DNA from: JBHIBA01 sp046758845
GTDB taxonomy: Bacteria > UBA8248 > JACPRG01 > G963555815
Reading direction: 5' to 3'
DNA: 55,739 bases
Assembly (NCBI GenBank): GCA_046758845.1
Contig: JBHIBA010000002.1
Coordinates: forward strand, 1 to 55,739
In this document: positions 54,643-55,739 of the stretch, in pieces
Numbering within the stretch: the first letter of the stretch is position 1
How the letters are laid out: every line of letters starts with the position of its first letter
Notes under the pieces: model-generated
The model's input: the letters and a program-made list of their open reading frames with translations, nothing else
What the model was told of the DNA's origin: nothing
The model's database searches: none
Position numbers and translations under genes: made by a program

Positions 54643-55398
54643 CTAGTCTTCGATGAACGCCACCAACCGGCACATGGCCCCTTCCCCGCCGTCGAACCGC
54701 CAAGGGAAACAACCCACCTTGCAGCGGCGATTCAGCACCTGGTCGATGTCCCCGCCCATGTTCTCCACGTGGACACATTCGGCCCGGAAAGGGACCTTGT
54801 GCATCACGTACCAGTTGTCGCGGGGGAAGACCTCGTGGAGCTTCTTGCGCATCTTATCCTCGAACTCGGGCAGAAGGGAGGGGACCCGCTCGGCGATGTG
54901 CGTGTTCATGGGATGGTCCCCGGAACCGCAGTCAAAGGCCGTCCAGCGGATTTCCATGTCCACCAGCCAGTTGGCCAGCTCCACATACCCCCCCGGGTGT
55001 TTGCACATGTACTTGAAGTCGTCCTGCCGGTCTCCCCCCACGTAATGGTGATGGAAGCCGGTGTGGTAGATCAGGATGTCGCCCTTCTTGATCTCCACGC
55101 CCTGGCTGGTGAGCATCTCCGGCGTGATGATCCCCCATTCCTCCACTTCCCGGCTGATGTCTACAATGGCGGCGTCGCCGAACAGCCAGTTGACGTCGAA
55201 GTCTCCGATGGACTTGCCCCCCGGAATGGCGTGCATCTGGGAGTCCAGGTGGGTCCCGATGTGAAGGGTGGTCTCGATGGCCTGGCTGTTGATGCCGGCC
55301 GAGCTGATCGTTTGCCAGTAATAGATCTTCGGCGGCGTGTACCCCACCCAGGCCGGGGTGTGCATGTTCCAAGGATGGCTGAGATCAACCAGTCGCAT
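54643..55398 (-). CDS. Cyclase-family metal hydrolase (kynurenine-formamidase-like)
   Basis: The 251-residue protein is of the cyclase family (PF04199), which includes kynurenine formamidase and isatin hydrolase. The metal motif is H46-I-G-T-H50-L-D52-S-Q-M-H56; the usual family form has a proline where Q54 stands. VDLSHPWNMHTPAW at the start is conserved. ATG 55398 is preceded by GAAGGAGAAAG. No kynurenine or isatin genes are close, so the substrate is unknown. It pairs with a BtpA-family gene on the same strand. Confidence 0.9.
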   Translation of the reverse strand: MRLVDLSHPWNMHTPAWVGYTPPKIYYWQTISSAGINSQAIETTLHIGTHLDSQMHAIPGGKSIGDFDVNWLFGDAAIVDISREVEEWGIITPEMLTSQGVEIKKGDILIYHTGFHHHYVGGDRQDDFKYMCKHPGGYVELANWLVDMEIRWTAFDCGSGDHPMNTHIAERVPSLLPEFEDKMRKKLHEVFPRDNWYVMHKVPFRAECVHVENMGGDIDQVLNRRCKVGCFPWRFDGGEGAMCRLVAFIED

Positions 55399-55739
55399 GC
55401 TTCTTTCTCCTTCGAAAGTTCAAACCGGTGTTCCATCTACTCAACATGAAGGGGGATGCACCCGCAAACTATAGCGGCCCGCGCGCGCCAATTCAAATCG
55501 GTGTACTGGCTCAAGACATATGGGTCACGGACGGTGAACCCGCCCACTGGCGCGAGGGAGATTTGAGAGGAAACTTCTTTGCGGGGGGCGCTTTTTGAAA
55601 GGCGCCCCCCCACACCCCCCCGCAAAACTTTTCATTCGCGCAAGAGGGTAGCGCCTGATGGCGCTCCCCTCTTCCGCAAGAAACTGGCCTGTTGGCCGGA
55701 TGCTGCGGCTGGCGAAGCCAGACGGGCATCCGGCCAAAG
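55399..55739. repeat. Non-coding, hairpin-rich end of window
   Basis: No gene is credible beyond the cyclase promoter. Inverted repeats crowd 55578-55737. TTTGCGGGGGG (55578-55588) pairs with CCCCCCGCAAA (55616-55626), while GGGGGGCGC (55583-55591) can instead pair with GCGCCCCCC (55602-55610). AAGAGGG (55642-55648) and AGCGCC (55650-55655) pair with GGCGCT (55660-55665) and CCCTCTT (55667-55673). TTGGCCGGATGC (55692-55703) pairs with GCATCCGGCCAA (55726-55737), with an inner CTGGC/GCCAG. None has a T-run. They may be a dispersed repeat element; its far side is outside the window. Confidence 0.55.
55468..55496 (-). promoter_or_regulatory. Promoter for the cyclase gene
   Basis: On the reverse strand a -35 TTGAAT (55496-55491) and -10 TATAGT (55473-55468) are spaced by exactly 17 bases. 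The predicted start near 55461 leaves a leader of about 63 bases before the ATG at 55398. Confidence 0.65.

Noticed and set aside
55511..55737. Short reverse-strand frames at the window end
   Set aside because: They read through GC-rich inverted repeats and have no ribosome site; the region is better explained as non-coding repeats.

Overview
The window is a gene-dense, high-GC stretch of a bacterial chromosome. Almost every gene lies on the + strand, spacings are short, and ATGA/GTGA stop-start overlaps are frequent. Genes for lipid A synthesis (LpxC), LPS export (LptE), lipoprotein sorting (LolA), a LapA-like protein and RseP point to a diderm, LPS-bearing bacterium. The gene order (glyQ-glyS-ppdK; ribD-ribE-ribBA-ribH-nusB; phoH-pgpH-ybeY; rimP-nusA-infB-ylxP-rbfA-truB-rpsO-pnp) and the NtrY/NtrX pair recall Deltaproteobacteria-like, NC10/Methylomirabilota or Rokubacteria-type genomes. 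That placement is inference; no rRNA gene is present to settle it. I saw no tRNA, IS element, prophage or CRISPR array. GTG and TTG starts are common.

Layout: (1) 1-5.9 kb, aspartate-family amino acids: 3' end of hom, thrC, an apgM-like protein sitting where homoserine kinase would be expected, lysC, and citramalate synthase (cimA). (2) 5.9-11.9 kb: glyQ, glyS and pyruvate phosphate dikinase, closed by an intrinsic terminator. (3) 12-20.3 kb: riboflavin genes, nusB, leuS, lptE, holA. (4) 20.2-30.8 kb: rpsT (reverse strand, strong promoter), murJ, xerD, phoH, pgpH, ybeY, a HIT protein, a LapA-like protein, mutS. (5) 30.8-37.2 kb: a structured leader, the sensor kinase ntrY, then a single 727-residue ORF that joins an NtrX-type response regulator to a complete LpxC domain, then purM and purN. 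(6) 37.2-43.2 kb: rhomboid protease, lolA, rseP, ispG, proS. (7) 43.2-51.9 kb: rimP-nusA-infB-ylxP-rbfA-truB-rpsO-pnp, with a promoter and hairpin leader in front and a terminator behind. (8) 52.1-53.5 kb: a PHP-domain protein and a membrane-anchored TPR protein. (9) 53.7-55.4 kb, reverse strand: a BtpA-family protein and a cyclase-family hydrolase; the last 340 bases are non-coding and hairpin-rich.

The best candidate for an undescribed system is ntrY plus the NtrX-LpxC fusion. LpxC performs the committed step of lipid A synthesis. Here its active-site residues are intact, but it is tethered to a receiver domain with a complete phosphorylation site and to an AAA+ domain that has lost its Walker B acid and sigma-54-contact loop. 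The LpxC part also ends before the C-terminal tail that E. coli FtsH uses to degrade LpxC. A simple reading is that a two-component phosphorelay controls lipid A synthesis through direct protein fusion. The noncoding leader in front of this operon can fold in two mutually exclusive ways, which may add RNA-level control.
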